Position numbers and translations under genes: made by a program
Part shown: piece by piece, positions 45,321 through 55,278 of the stretch
How positions within the stretch are numbered: position 1 is the first letter of the stretch
Layout of the letters: each line of letters begins with the position of its first letter
Origin: Sinorhizobium garamanticum
Lineage (GTDB): Bacteria; Pseudomonadota; Alphaproteobacteria; Rhizobiales; Rhizobiaceae
Reading direction: 5' to 3'
DNA: 64,000 nt
Assembly: GCF_029892065.1 (NCBI RefSeq)
Contig: NZ_CP120373.1
Location: 3,417,001-3,481,000 of the forward strand
Notes under the pieces: generated by a model
Told to the model about the DNA's origin: nothing
The model's database searches: none
What the model saw: only the letters and a program-made list of their open reading frames with translations

Positions 45321-47633
45321 TTAGACAGGATGGCTTGCCTCCACGACCGCAAGAGCGGCCATGTTGACCACGCCGCGGGATGTGACCGACGGCGAAAGAA
45401 TATGCGCGGGCAGGGCGGAGCCCAGCAGGATCGGCCCGACATGCAGGCTGTCCGTCATGGTCTTGACCACACCGAGCGTGATGTTGGCTGCATCCAGATT
45501 GGGGAATACGAGCAGGTTGGCTTCGCCGTTCAGCGCGCTATCCGGCATCACACGCTGGCGCAAGATTTCGGAGATCGCCGCGTCGCCGTGCATCTCGCCG
45601 TCGACCTCGAGGTCGGGTGCGAGTTCACGCACGAGATGCAGCGCCGCGCGCATTTTCGAAGCGCTTTCGGAGTCGCGCGAGCCGAAATTCGAATGCGACA
45701 CGAGTGCCGCACGCGGCGTGATGCCGAAGCGGGGGATTTCCCCGGCCGCCATCACAGTCGTCTGCGCAATCTCCTCGGCGCTCGGATTGTAGCTGACATA
45801 GGTGTCGGTGAAGAAGGTTGCGCCGCGCTGCGAGATGAGCAGGCTCAGCGCCGAGAAATCGAGAACACCCGCCCGCTTGCCGATGATCTGCGAAACATCG
45901 CGCAGGTGTTTGCTGTAGCGTCCTTCCACTCCGCAGATCAGCGCGTCCGCTTCGCCGCGCTTGACCGCGAGAGCGCCGATCACGGTCGTGTTCGTGCGCA
46001 CGATGGTACGGGCCGCTTCCGGGATGACGCCGCGGCGGCCGACGAGTGCGAAATAGTCGTCGACATAGTCGCGATAGCGCGGGTCGCCTTCAGGATTCAC
46101 GACCTCGAAATCGACATCCGGGCGGATCCGCAGGCCGTAGCGCCGCAGACGCGTCTCGATGATCTGGGGGCGGCCGATCAGGATGGGGTTAGCGGTGCCT
46201 TCCTCGAGCAGCACCTGCGCGGCGCGCAGCACGCGTTCGTCTTCTCCTTCGGCAAAGATGACGCGGTTCTTGGCGGCGTTCTTGGCGGCCGCGAAGACCG
46301 GTTTCATGATGAAGCCAGAGCGGAAGACGAAGCGGTTCAATTTATCGAGATAGGCGTCGAAATCCTGAATGGGGCGGGTCGCGACGCCACTTTCGGCCGC
46401 TGCCTTCGCGACGGCCGGAGCGATGCGGAGGATCAGCCGCTGGTCGAACGGCGAGGGGATGAGGTAGTCTGGCCCGAAGATCGGCGTTTCGCCCGAGTAG
46501 GCGCGTGCCGCGACATCCGAAGGCTCCTCGCGCGCAAGTCCGGCAATTGCCCGCACCGCCGCCATCTTCATTTCTTCATTGATCGTACGCGCACCACAAT
46601 CGAGCGCGCCACGAAAGATGTGCGGGAAGCAGAGAACGTTGTTGACCTGATTTGGGAAATCGGATCGTCCAGTACAGATCATGGCGTCCGGGCGCGCCGC
46701 GCGGGCGAGTTCCGGCATGATCTCCGGAGTCGGGTTGGCGAGCGCCATGATCAGCGGCTTCTCCGCCATCTGCACAAGCAGTTCGGGCTTGAGGACGCCG
46801 GCGGCTGACAGACCGAGGAAGACGTCGGCGCCGGCGATGCTGTCGGCCAGCACCCGATTGTCGCTGTCCTGCGCATAGACGGCCTTCCACTCGTCCATCA
46901 ACGCTTCGCGTCCCTGGTAGACGAGGCCCTCGATATCGTGGACCCAGATGTTTTCCCGTTTGGCGCCGAGCGTAACGAGGAGGTTCAGGCAGGCAAGCGC
47001 CGCCGCGCCCGCGCCGGAGGCGACGATCTTCGCCTTGGCAAGATCCTTGCCGGCAAGTTCGAGGCCGTTCAGAACGGCGGCAGCAACGATGATCGCGGTT
47101 CCGTGCTGGTCGTCGTGGAAGACGGGTATCTCCATCTTTTCGCGCAGTCGCCGCTCGACCTCGAAGCATTCCGGCGCCTTGATGTCCTCGAGATTGATGC
47201 CGCCGAAGGTCGGCTCCAATGCCGAGACGACATCGACCATGCGATCGACGGTCAGCGCGTCGATCTCGATGTCGAAGACATCGATGCCGGCGAACTTCTT
47301 GAAGAGCACGGCCTTGCCTTCCATGACCGGCTTGGAGGCGAGCGGTCCGATGTTGCCGAGGCCGAGAACGGCCGTGCCGTTGGAGACCACCGCGACAAGA
47401 TTGGCGCGCGCCGTGAAATCGGCAGCCGTTTCCGGGTTGTCCTTGATAGCGAGGCAGGGCGCGGCAACGCCGGGCGAATAGGCGAGCGCCAGATCGCGCT
47501 GGTTGCCGAGCGGCTTGGTCGGCTGGATTTCAAGCTTGCCCGGGCGAGGGTAGCGGTGGAAGAAAAGTGCCTGCTGATCGATGTCTCCGCTCGCCGGAAC
47601 CGATTGGGGTTTCGCTTTATCGCCCGTGTTCAT
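45321..47633 (-). CDS. dme: NAD(P)-dependent malic enzyme with phosphotransacetylase-like domain
   Basis: A 770-residue chimeric enzyme that decarboxylates malate to pyruvate. The malic-enzyme part (about 1-430) shows [27 protein letters not shown] and the cofactor loop [12 protein letters not shown]. The C-terminal part (about 440-770) is phosphotransacetylase-like ([32 protein letters not shown]) and in such enzymes is thought regulatory, not catalytic. ATG 47633 has GAGGA upstream and gives the 770-residue length known for S. meliloti Dme; location beside sinRI supports Dme over Tme. In S. meliloti Dme is needed for symbiotic nitrogen fixation. Confidence 0.94.
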   Translation of the reverse strand: MNTGDKAKPQSVPASGDIDQQALFFHRYPRPGKLEIQPTKPLGNQRDLALAYSPGVAAPCLAIKDNPETAADFTARANLVAVVSNGTAVLGLGNIGPLASKPVMEGKAVLFKKFAGIDVFDIEIDALTVDRMVDVVSALEPTFGGINLEDIKAPECFEVERRLREKMEIPVFHDDQHGTAIIVAAAVLNGLELAGKDLAKAKIVASGAGAAALACLNLLVTLGAKRENIWVHDIEGLVYQGREALMDEWKAVYAQDSDNRVLADSIAGADVFLGLSAAGVLKPELLVQMAEKPLIMALANPTPEIMPELARAARPDAMICTGRSDFPNQVNNVLCFPHIFRGALDCGARTINEEMKMAAVRAIAGLAREEPSDVAARAYSGETPIFGPDYLIPSPFDQRLILRIAPAVAKAAAESGVATRPIQDFDAYLDKLNRFVFRSGFIMKPVFAAAKNAAKNRVIFAEGEDERVLRAAQVLLEEGTANPILIGRPQIIETRLRRYGLRIRPDVDFEVVNPEGDPRYRDYVDDYFALVGRRGVIPEAARTIVRTNTTVIGALAVKRGEADALICGVEGRYSKHLRDVSQIIGKRAGVLDFSALSLLISQRGATFFTDTYVSYNPSAEEIAQTTVMAAGEIPRFGITPRAALVSHSNFGSRDSESASKMRAALHLVRELAPDLEVDGEMHGDAAISEILRQRVMPDSALNGEANLLVFPNLDAANITLGVVKTMTDSLHVGPILLGSALPAHILSPSVTSRGVVNMAALAVVEASHPV

Positions 47634-47809
47634 GCCTTGCATTCCTCGTTCTTGGTCTCGGCCTTTTGGCATGAATTGCGGGCGGCGTACAGTTTCGCCG
47701 CGGTTCTTTTCCGGCGCCTGGATTGTCGCATACACACGCCGTGTCATCTTCCTGAAACACGAGTCTGGTTTTGACGGGCGTCAAGAGGCTCAACCAAGAC
47801 GAGGCTGGC

Positions 47810-48655
47810 ATGACCGCGGCATCGGTATCCCAACAGAACTCGGTTCGGAAACTGCGGACGCTCTTCATTTCAGACGTCCACCTGGGCTCCAAGGCAGCCA
47901 GGACCGACTACCTGCTCGACTTCCTGCGCCATCACGAGGCGGAAACCATCATCCTCGTCGGCGACATCATCGACGGCTGGCGCCTGAAGCGCAGCTGGTA
48001 CTGGCCCCAACCGTGCAACGACGTGGTCCAGAAGCTGTTGCGCAAGGCCCGCAAAGGCTCCCGCATCATCTACATTCCCGGCAATCACGATGAGTTCATG
48101 CGGGATTTTCCGGGCGTGCATTTCGGCGGCATCGAGGTGGCCCAGCGCTACATGCACAAAGCCGCAGACGGGCGCAACTATCTCGTCCTGCATGGCGACG
48201 AATTCGACGTCGTGGTGCGCAATGCGCGCGTCCTCGCTTATCTCGGCGACTGGGCTTACGACATGGCGATCGCCATTAATATCGGGCTGGCGGCGATCCG
48301 CCGCCGTCTCGGCATGCCCTATTGGTCGTTCTCGTCGTGGGCAAAGCTGCAGGTCAAACACGCTGTGAATTTCATCGGCGAGTTCCAGAAGGTCGTCGCC
48401 GAAGAGGCGCGCCGTCACGACGCGCAGGGCGTCATCTGCGGCCATATTCACCACGCGGTGATCGAGGACATCGGCGATGTCCGCTACATCAACACTGGCG
48501 ACTGGGTCGAAAGCTGCACGGCAATCGCCGAACATCACGACGGCAGGATGGAGCTTATCACCTGGCACCGGATGCGCGGCGGCATGATCGAGGTGGAAAG
48601 CTCCGACGAGGCCGAAAAGATGTTGGCGCGCGTCCTCGCGCCGCAGGCCGCCTAA
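47810..48655 (+). CDS. UDP-2,3-diacylglucosamine diphosphatase-like metallophosphoesterase
   Basis: A 281-residue calcineurin-like phosphoesterase. Metal ligands are in FISDVHLGSKAA, VGDIIDGW, PGNHDEFM, VLHGDEFD and CGHIHHAVI, a complete set. The layout resembles the LpxH-like group linked to lipid A synthesis, although alphaproteobacteria use LpxI for that step, so the true substrate is uncertain. ATG 47810 has GAGG six bases upstream. Divergent from dme. Confidence 0.82.
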   Translation: MTAASVSQQNSVRKLRTLFISDVHLGSKAARTDYLLDFLRHHEAETIILVGDIIDGWRLKRSWYWPQPCNDVVQKLLRKARKGSRIIYIPGNHDEFMRDFPGVHFGGIEVAQRYMHKAADGRNYLVLHGDEFDVVVRNARVLAYLGDWAYDMAIAINIGLAAIRRRLGMPYWSFSSWAKLQVKHAVNFIGEFQKVVAEEARRHDAQGVICGHIHHAVIEDIGDVRYINTGDWVESCTAIAEHHDGRMELITWHRMRGGMIEVESSDEAEKMLARVLAPQAA

Positions 48656-48769
48656 CCCCGTTCCGCATTTCCCTCGCTGTTTTTCGCGCCGCGCCTGTGG
48701 CGAAAACTAGCTTATGTGAGCTGCGGCGCGGTTGTGCTAGAGGATGGCTTACAGCCATCAGGTCACTCC

Positions 48770-49990
48770 ATGATTCCCTCATCCGCGCCCTCTAATGTGG
48801 GGCCTCCGCCGCGTCGTTTCGCGCTCCGCATAGCGCTGCTCTTTTGTGCGCCGTTAATCGTCAACGGCTTTGCCATGCCGTATTTTCCGGTCTGGCTCAG
48901 CACGCTGTCGATGACCGATTTCGAGATCGGCGTCGTTCTCGCCGTTCCGATGTTCATTCGCGTTATCACGGCGCCGCTCGCGGGCCTGCTTGCGGACCGG
49001 ATCGGCGAGCGGGTGATCGTGCTGATCTGGTCGGCCGTGCTCTCCCTCGCGACGGCCTTCATCCTTTTCTACGCGCAGAGCTTCTGGCCGGTGCTCGTCA
49101 TCTACGCGCTGCAATCGGCAGTCTATTCGCCCTATGTGCCGATCGTCGAGGCGATCGCGCTTTCCGGCGTGAGGCGCTGGGGCTTCGACTATGCTCATAT
49201 GCGCGTCTGGGGATCGGTCGCCTTTATCGGTGCGACCATGCTGGGCGGCTGGATGATCGGCAGATTTGGCGGCCCCGTGGTGTTGCCGGCGATGGCCGTG
49301 GGCTTCGGGCTGATGGTCCTTATGGCCTTGGCGGCCCCGCGCGTCGGCCGGCCGCGCCGCCCTTCACCGATCACGGCTCTAACCGAGCCGCCGCCGAAAT
49401 CGCTGCGCCAGCCGGACCTGCAGTTGCTGCTGATCGGCGTCACGCTGGTCAACAGCAGCCATGCCATGCTCTTCGCCTTCTCGGCCATCTACTGGCAGCA
49501 TATCGGCTACAGCGGCACGCAGATCGGAGCTCTCTGGAGCGCCGGCGTGGCAGCCGAGGTGCTGATGTTCGTTTTTGCCAAGGCCATCATCCGGCGCTTC
49601 AGCGTATGGACAATGATCTTCTCCGGCTGCGGATTTGCCGTCGTGCGCTGGCTGATCTTCCCGATGGATCTCGGCTTCTCCGGCTATTTCATCCTGCAGT
49701 GTTTCCACGCCTTCACCTATGCGATCATGCACACGGGCATGCAGCACAAGCTGATCGAGAGGGTTGCGGAAGAGCAGGAGGCTTCGGCACAGGGCCTCTA
49801 TTTCTTCTACACCGGCTTCTTCACGGCGATTTTCACGTTCCTTTCCGGCTATTTCTACGCGTGGTTCGGCGTCGACGGCTTCTATTCGATGTCGGCCGTC
49901 GCTTTTACCGGCTGCTGTTTCGCCTTTGCCGGCTGGTATCTTCAGCCCCAGAGGCTGGCCTCAGGCGGAAAGACGAGAGAGGCTTCGTAG
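48770..49990 (+). CDS. MFS transporter (HcaT/nucleoside-symporter-like)
   Basis: A 406-residue twelve-helix carrier of the MFS_1-like group (family of phenylpropionate carrier HcaT and nucleoside:H+ symporters). The loop between helices 2 and 3 reads GLLADRIGERV. Substrate unknown. ATG 48770 precedes a short proline-rich lead into helix 1. Its last 49 bp overlap the end of the dipeptide epimerase gene on the other strand. Confidence 0.82.
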   Translation: MIPSSAPSNVGPPPRRFALRIALLFCAPLIVNGFAMPYFPVWLSTLSMTDFEIGVVLAVPMFIRVITAPLAGLLADRIGERVIVLIWSAVLSLATAFILFYAQSFWPVLVIYALQSAVYSPYVPIVEAIALSGVRRWGFDYAHMRVWGSVAFIGATMLGGWMIGRFGGPVVLPAMAVGFGLMVLMALAAPRVGRPRRPSPITALTEPPPKSLRQPDLQLLLIGVTLVNSSHAMLFAFSAIYWQHIGYSGTQIGALWSAGVAAEVLMFVFAKAIIRRFSVWTMIFSGCGFAVVRWLIFPMDLGFSGYFILQCFHAFTYAIMHTGMQHKLIERVAEEQEASAQGLYFFYTGFFTAIFTFLSGYFYAWFGVDGFYSMSAVAFTGCCFAFAGWYLQPQRLASGGKTREAS

Positions 49991-50925
49991 CGCAGGCCCG
50001 GCTTGCGGTCTTCGGCAAGCAGGAGCGGGCCGTCGAGATCGACGAAATCGACGCCTTGGGCGACGAGCATCGCCGGCGCCATGGCGAGCGAACTGCCGAC
50101 CATGCAGCCGACCATGATCTTCAGCCCGAGCGCCTCGGCTGCGGCGCGCATGCGCAGCGCTTCAGTCAGCCCGCCGGTCTTGTCTAGCTTGATGTTGACG
50201 GCATCGTAGCGTCCGGCCAATCCCTTGAGATCGTCTGTTCCGTGCACGCTTTCGTCAGCGCAGACCGGAACCGGGCGCGCGATCGACGCGAGCGCCTGAT
50301 CTCGGCCTGCCGGCAATGGCTGCTCGATGAGAGAGATGCCGTTTTCCGCGCAGGTCGCGAAATGGGCGGCAAGATTGTCCTCCGTCCAGCCTTCGTTCGC
50401 GTCCAGGATGATGTCGCTTTCCGGCGCCCCCTGGCGCACGGCGCGAATGCGCGCTGTGTCGTCGGCTGTGCCGACCTTCACTTTCAACAGCGCGCGATGG
50501 GAATATTTTTGTGCCCGCTTCATCATCTCCTCCGGTTCGCCGAGGGAGAGGGTGTAGGCGGTCGTCAGAGGGCCGGGAGCGGCGATGCCGGCGAGCTCAT
50601 GGACGCGCTTGCCGCTTTGCTTCGCTTCCAGGTCCCAAAGGGCGCAGTCGACGGCGTTCCGAGCCGCGCCAGGCGAAATAGCCTTCTGCAGATCAGGGCG
50701 CGTCAAGCCGGCTTCGATCGACAAGCGCACAGCCTCGATGGCAGCCAGGACCGATTCCAGGGATTCACCATAGCGGGCATAGGGTACGCATTCTCCCCAA
50801 CCGGTCACCTTGCCGTCGCTGATCCGGCAGGTGACGACGCTCGCCGTCGTCTTCGAACCGCGGGAAATCGTGAAGGCGCCGGCAATCGGAAAATGTTGGA
50901 CGGTTGCAGTAAGCGAAAGTGGCAT
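49942..50925 (-). CDS. L-Ala-D/L-Glu (dipeptide) epimerase / DgcA-like enolase-superfamily protein
   Basis: A 327-residue member of the enolase superfamily, muconate-lactonizing subgroup. The catalytic lysines lie in ALLKVKVG (KxK) and VNIKLDKTGG; the metal ligands in DANEGW, LIEQPLP and CADESVH. Such proteins epimerise Ala-Glu dipeptides from murein or N-acyl-amino acids (DgcA). No DgcN-type acyltransferase is beside it, so dipeptide epimerase is preferred. ATG 50925 has GGAGAAG at good spacing. The C-terminus overlaps the convergent MFS gene. Confidence 0.87.
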   Translation of the reverse strand: MPLSLTATVQHFPIAGAFTISRGSKTTASVVTCRISDGKVTGWGECVPYARYGESLESVLAAIEAVRLSIEAGLTRPDLQKAISPGAARNAVDCALWDLEAKQSGKRVHELAGIAAPGPLTTAYTLSLGEPEEMMKRAQKYSHRALLKVKVGTADDTARIRAVRQGAPESDIILDANEGWTEDNLAAHFATCAENGISLIEQPLPAGRDQALASIARPVPVCADESVHGTDDLKGLAGRYDAVNIKLDKTGGLTEALRMRAAAEALGLKIMVGCMVGSSLAMAPAMLVAQGVDFVDLDGPLLLAEDRKPGLRYEASLVFPPEASLWG

Positions 50926-51010
50926 TGGATCTTCTCCGCCGGGTTGATCGGCGGCATCTCCGCCATCACCCGCTGTGACGTTCTACGTTTTTTTGGAACT
51001 CTTTTGACCA

Positions 51011-51105
51011 GTGTAGCTTTTCAGTCGCACAAAACGCGCTTTACGACTTTGAATTTCCGCAAGATTTGGTCCTTAAATCGAATCTGGTTTAAAGAATTAT
51101 GCAAG
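51011..51105. repeat. RIME-like double palindrome, degenerate copy 7
   Basis: GTGTAGCTTTTCAGTCGCAC, then CTTTGAATTTCCGCAAGA, CCTTAAATCG / TGGTTTAAAG and TTATGCAAGG. Many positions have drifted. It sits just before the Mla operon. Confidence 0.55.
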
Positions 51106-51130
51106 GGCCAACCGGGAAGACCAAGATCAC

Positions 51131-52285
51131 GTGACGAATTCCCAATCCCAGATCGTTGCAGATGTCACGCTTGAGGAGAGCGCCGGCGTACAGGGTCGGC
51201 GCTATGTCTTCAGCGGCAACTGGCGACACGAGACAGCCGAGGCGATGGCCGCGAAGCTGAAGAAGCTTGGCCGCCCCTCGGGGGGACGGCATGAGTTCGA
51301 TTTTTCCGGCGTCACGGCGATGGATACAGCGGGCGCCTGGATCATCCGCCGCTTCATGAACGGTATTGGCGGCGAGGCCGGTGCGGAAGTGCATTTCGCG
51401 AGCGGCGGCCAGCGTTACGTCGAACTCGTGCAGGCACTTCCGGAAAAGCTGCGCTCGCCGGAACGCGACACCACGAGACCTCCGCTTTTCCAGCGGCTGT
51501 TTGCGCCGATCGGCGAGGTAACCGTGTCTATATGGACCGACACGGTCGCCGCGATGTTCATTCTCGGCTCGGCCGTGCGCGGCGCCCAGTTGAAGCTTGG
51601 GCGCCACGCGGGGGTTAAGCCGGCCGCGATCGTGCATCAGATCGACCGCATGGGCGTCATGGCGGTGCCGATCATCACGCTCATGTCGTTTCTGATCGGC
51701 GCCATCATCGCGCAGCAGGGAGCTTTCCAGCTCAGGTCGTTCGGCGCCGAGATCTTCGTCGTCGACCTCGTCGGCATTCTGCAGTTGCGCGAAATCGGCG
51801 TGCTGCTGACCGCAATCATGATTGCCGGCCGATCTGGCAGCGCGATCACCGCGGAAATCGGTTCGATGAAGATGCGCGAAGAGGTGGACGCGCTGAAGGT
51901 CATGGGCCTCAGCCCCGTCGGCGTTCTGGTCTTTCCGCGCCTCGTAGCGCTGACGATCGCGCTGCCGCTCCTGACGATCATCGCGAACTTCGCGGCGTTG
52001 ACCGGTGCGGCGCTGGTTGCGTGGAGCTACTCGGGCATCACGGTCGCGACCTTCCTGTCACGGCTTCAGGAAGCTGTCGACTTCTCGTCGGTGGCTGCGG
52101 GCATGATCAAGGCGCCGTTCATGGCGCTGATCATCGGCGTCGTTGCCGCCGTCGAAGGGCTCAAGGTCGGCGGCAGCGCCGAGTCACTCGGACGTCGCGT
52201 GACCTCGTCGGTCGTCAAGTCGATCTTCGTCGTCATCCTTATCGATGGATTGTTTGCCATGTTCTATGCGGCAATCGACTTCTGA
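51131..52285 (+). CDS. mlaE: MlaE-type ABC permease with N-terminal STAS domain
   Basis: A 384-residue inner-membrane permease of the lipid-asymmetry (Mla) importer class. An N-terminal STAS-like domain (about 1-105; HEFDFSGVTAMDTAGAWII) is fused to the MlaE domain, whose family phrases are MAVPIITLMSFLIGAIIAQQG, REIGVLLTAIMIAGRSGSAI and ALKVMGLSPV. The fusion replaces a separate MlaB. It should move phospholipids between membranes with the next three proteins. Start is GTG 51131, chosen as no ATG precedes the STAS fold. Confidence 0.9.
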   Translation: MTNSQSQIVADVTLEESAGVQGRRYVFSGNWRHETAEAMAAKLKKLGRPSGGRHEFDFSGVTAMDTAGAWIIRRFMNGIGGEAGAEVHFASGGQRYVELVQALPEKLRSPERDTTRPPLFQRLFAPIGEVTVSIWTDTVAAMFILGSAVRGAQLKLGRHAGVKPAAIVHQIDRMGVMAVPIITLMSFLIGAIIAQQGAFQLRSFGAEIFVVDLVGILQLREIGVLLTAIMIAGRSGSAITAEIGSMKMREEVDALKVMGLSPVGVLVFPRLVALTIALPLLTIIANFAALTGAALVAWSYSGITVATFLSRLQEAVDFSSVAAGMIKAPFMALIIGVVAAVEGLKVGGSAESLGRRVTSSVVKSIFVVILIDGLFAMFYAAIDF

Positions 52286-52297
52286 GGCGGACGGAAC

Positions 52298-53110
52298 ATG
52301 GTTCAGGCAGTCATGGAAAAACAACCGGACAACGCAGCGGAACGGCGCGAAGCGGTGCTTTCGGTTCGCGACCTCACGGTCGGTTTCGGCGACAACATCG
52401 TGCTCGACAAGCTCAATCTCGAAGTGCTGCGCGGCGAGATTCTGGGCTTCGTCGGCGCGTCCGGTACCGGCAAGTCCGTACTGATGCGCACAGTGCTCAG
52501 ACTCTTGCCGAAGCGTTCCGGCACGATCGAGATCCTTGGAGCCGAATACGACAAGGTGAGCGATGCCGAGCGCATGGCACTCGACATGCGGCTCGGCGTT
52601 CTTTTCCAGCATGGCGCGCTCTTTTCCGCCTTGACGGTGCGTGAGAATATCCAGGTGCCGATGCGCGAATATCTCGATCTGCCGCAGGACCTGATGGACG
52701 AGCTTGCGCGGCTCAAGGTCGAATTGGTGGGGCTCGCGCCGGAGGCCGCGGATAAGTATCCTTCCGAGCTGTCAGGCGGTATGATAAAGCGCGCCGCACT
52801 TGCGCGCGCTCTCGCACTCGATCCGGATCTCGTCTTTCTCGACGAGCCGACCTCGGGTCTCGATCCGATCGGCGCTGCGGAGTTCGACGAGTTGATCGCC
52901 AAGTTGCGCGACACGCTTGGATTGACCGTGTATATGGTGACTCACGATCTGGACAGCCTGTTCTCGGTCTGCGACCGGATTGCGGTTCTCGGAAAGAAGC
53001 GCGTTCTGGTTTCCGGCACGATCGAGGATATGCTCGCCTGTGAAGAGCCATGGGTGAAGTCCTATTTCCGAGGCAAGCGGGCACGATCGATCGTTCGGGA
53101 GCATGGCTAA
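52298..53110 (+). CDS. mlaF: MlaF-type ABC ATPase
   Basis: A 270-residue ATPase partner of the permease. Walker A is GASGTGKSVL, the signature is LSGGMIKRAALARAL and Walker B is LVFLDEPTSGLDP, all close to MlaF (LSGGM form). It begins 12 bp after the permease gene. The operon then continues with the MCE and lipoprotein genes, so all four components are together. Confidence 0.92.
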   Translation: MVQAVMEKQPDNAAERREAVLSVRDLTVGFGDNIVLDKLNLEVLRGEILGFVGASGTGKSVLMRTVLRLLPKRSGTIEILGAEYDKVSDAERMALDMRLGVLFQHGALFSALTVRENIQVPMREYLDLPQDLMDELARLKVELVGLAPEAADKYPSELSGGMIKRAALARALALDPDLVFLDEPTSGLDPIGAAEFDELIAKLRDTLGLTVYMVTHDLDSLFSVCDRIAVLGKKRVLVSGTIEDMLACEEPWVKSYFRGKRARSIVREHG

Positions 53111-53203
53111 TGCTCACAGGGCGCATGGTGACAAGCTTCGGGCAAGCCCGCTTGTCGAAGCAGTGTGAATGAGCGGCTTAAAGTCGCGAAGGTGGTCGGA
53201 GCC

Positions 53204-54574
53204 ATGGAAACCAAAGCGAACTATGCCATTGTCGGCTTCTTCACCGTGCTCGTCATCGCGGCCGCATTCGGATTCGTCTACTGGATGTCGCAGTATGGGC
53301 GAAGCGGCCAAATGGTCGACCTTATCGTCAACATCCCGGGCTCGGCCAATGGCCTTTCGGTCGGCTCCCCGGTGCGATTCAACGGCATCAACGTCGGCAC
53401 CGTCCGCAACCTCGCGATCGACGCGAACGATCCGCGCTTTTCGCTTGCCATCACCGAGGTTTCCGCCGACGCGCCCGTGCTGAAATCCACCAGGGCTACG
53501 CTCGAGGTGCAGGGGTTGACCGGTGCCGCCTATATCGAGCTCAGTGGCGGCAACAAGGGCGACGAGAACATCCTGAAAACCGCCCTTGAAAACGGAACGC
53601 AGGCGCGCATCCTCGCCGATCAGTCGAGCGTTACCAGCCTGCTGGCGACCGCGGACGCGATCCTCGACCGCGCAAACAGCGCCATTGGCGACATACAGGG
53701 CTTCGTCACGGACGTACGCGGCCCGCTCACGACGACGATCGGCAATGCAGAGCGCTTTTCCAAGTCGCTTGCCGACAATTCCGGCGCGATCGACGATTTC
53801 CTGAAGAGTGTCGGGGAACTCTCGACAACAGTCAGCGCCGCGTCGAAGAAGCTCGACACGACGCTTGCGGGCGCCGACGCGTTGATCAAATCGGTGGACC
53901 CGAAGAAAATCGACCGCATCGTCAGCAATGTCGAGCAGGTGAGCAATGACCTCAAGAACGCGTCCGGCGGCGTTACCGAGACGATCGCCACGTTCCGGCG
54001 AACGGTGGAGACCTATCAAGAGGTCGGCAGGAACGCCCAGCAGACGCTGAAGCGCGTCGATACGCTGGTCGAGTCGGTCGACACCCAGAAGGTCGAACTT
54101 GTCGTCAACGACATCGCGGCTGCCAGCGCGGACGCTCGCCAGACCGTCGCGCGGATATCCGACTTCGCGTCGAAGATTTCCGCACGGCAGGAGGATATCG
54201 ACCAGACGATTACCGATTTCACGCAGATGTCGAACAAGCTGAACGCGGCATCGAACCGGGTCGACGGCATTCTTGTGAAAATCGATGGCTTCCTGGGCGA
54301 TGCCGACGCACCGTCGCTTTCCGCCGAGGCGCGCTCGACGCTCGAGGCGTTCCGCAAGGTGGCCGACAGCCTCAATGCACAGATCGGTCCGATCGCCGAG
54401 AACATAAGACGCTTCTCGAATTCGGGATTGCGCGACGTGGAGGCGCTGGTCACCGAGACGCGCCGTACGGTGCAGGGGCTGGAGAGCACGATTTCAAACT
54501 TCGACAGAAATCCGCAGAGACTGCTTTTCGGGGGCGAAACGGTAAAGCAGTATGATGGCCGCACGCGGCGGTGA
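53204..54574 (+). CDS. mlaD: MCE-domain substrate-binding protein (MlaD-like)
   Basis: A 456-residue protein anchored by one N-terminal helix (VGFFTVLVIAAAFGFVYWM, about residues 9-28). An MCE domain follows (IPGSANGLSVGSPVRFNGI, GLTGAAYIELSGG; about 40-115), and then a very long helical tail of about 300 residues, which should form a hexameric tube through the periplasm. It is the lipid-binding part of the transporter. ATG 53204 was preferred because it opens with METKANY just before the helix. Confidence 0.9.
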   Translation: METKANYAIVGFFTVLVIAAAFGFVYWMSQYGRSGQMVDLIVNIPGSANGLSVGSPVRFNGINVGTVRNLAIDANDPRFSLAITEVSADAPVLKSTRATLEVQGLTGAAYIELSGGNKGDENILKTALENGTQARILADQSSVTSLLATADAILDRANSAIGDIQGFVTDVRGPLTTTIGNAERFSKSLADNSGAIDDFLKSVGELSTTVSAASKKLDTTLAGADALIKSVDPKKIDRIVSNVEQVSNDLKNASGGVTETIATFRRTVETYQEVGRNAQQTLKRVDTLVESVDTQKVELVVNDIAAASADARQTVARISDFASKISARQEDIDQTITDFTQMSNKLNAASNRVDGILVKIDGFLGDADAPSLSAEARSTLEAFRKVADSLNAQIGPIAENIRRFSNSGLRDVEALVTETRRTVQGLESTISNFDRNPQRLLFGGETVKQYDGRTRR

Positions 54575-54660
54575 TTCGCGTCGATCGAGTGTTGCAGGGC
54601 GGCATGCACCCGACGGCCTACGCTGGAAATTGCGCCGAAGTGGATGGGGATATTGGCAGT

Positions 54661-55278
54661 ATGGATTTTCGGGGGCTGGTAGTTGTGCGTAGGGGGAGAG
54701 CAACCCGGTCTGCCGTAATATTCTCGTTGGCGCTGGCGCTCGCGGGTTGTGGAACGCGCGCCGCCGTCAACGATACGTTCAGTCTTGCAACCGCGCCCAT
54801 TGTCAAAGGGCGGGCATCGACCAACAGACAGATCCTCGTGCCCGAGCCGACCGCGCTCCAGACCATCAACACCGATCGGATCGTGATCCGGCTGTCCAGG
54901 TCGGAACTGCAATATCTCGCCAGGGCGCAGTGGGGCGACCGGCTCCCGAGGATGGTGCAGGACAAACTCGTCCAGACCTTCGATAATACCGGGAAGGTGG
55001 GAGGTGTCGGAAAACCGGGGCAGGGCCTCGCGATCGACTACCAGCTCATCACCGAAATCCGTTCCTTCGAGATCTCCACGGAAGGGCCGGACACGGCGGT
55101 TGTCGAGATCTACGCCAAGCTCCTCAACGATCGAGACGGCACTGTCCGGACGCAGAAGGCCTTCCGCGCGGCTGCGCCTGCGCGAGGCGCGAACAGCTCC
55201 GCCTTCGTCGCCGCCCTCGATGCGGCTTTTGCCCAGGTCGCCGCCGAGATCGTCGGCTGGACCCTCGGCTCGATCTAG
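54661..55278 (+). CDS. ABC-type transport auxiliary lipoprotein
   Basis: A lipoprotein of about 205 residues: a basic lead, hydrophobic core and lipobox LAGC with the cysteine at residue 30. Then comes an auxiliary (PqiC/YmbA-like) domain with SELQYLARAQWGDRLPRMVQ. It probably completes the Mla-type system at the outer membrane. GTG 54571 overlaps the mlaD stop, but ATG 54661 gives a normal lipoprotein signal and is preferred. The stop codon TAG forms the first bases of the 276-bp repeat element downstream. Confidence 0.8.
   Translation: MDFRGLVVVRRGRATRSAVIFSLALALAGCGTRAAVNDTFSLATAPIVKGRASTNRQILVPEPTALQTINTDRIVIRLSRSELQYLARAQWGDRLPRMVQDKLVQTFDNTGKVGGVGKPGQGLAIDYQLITEIRSFEISTEGPDTAVVEIYAKLLNDRDGTVRTQKAFRAAAPARGANSSAFVAALDAAFAQVAAEIVGWTLGSI

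Noticed and set aside
45330..46808. A 492-codon frame antisense to dme
   Set aside because: Shadow of the malic enzyme gene; no start signal or domain.
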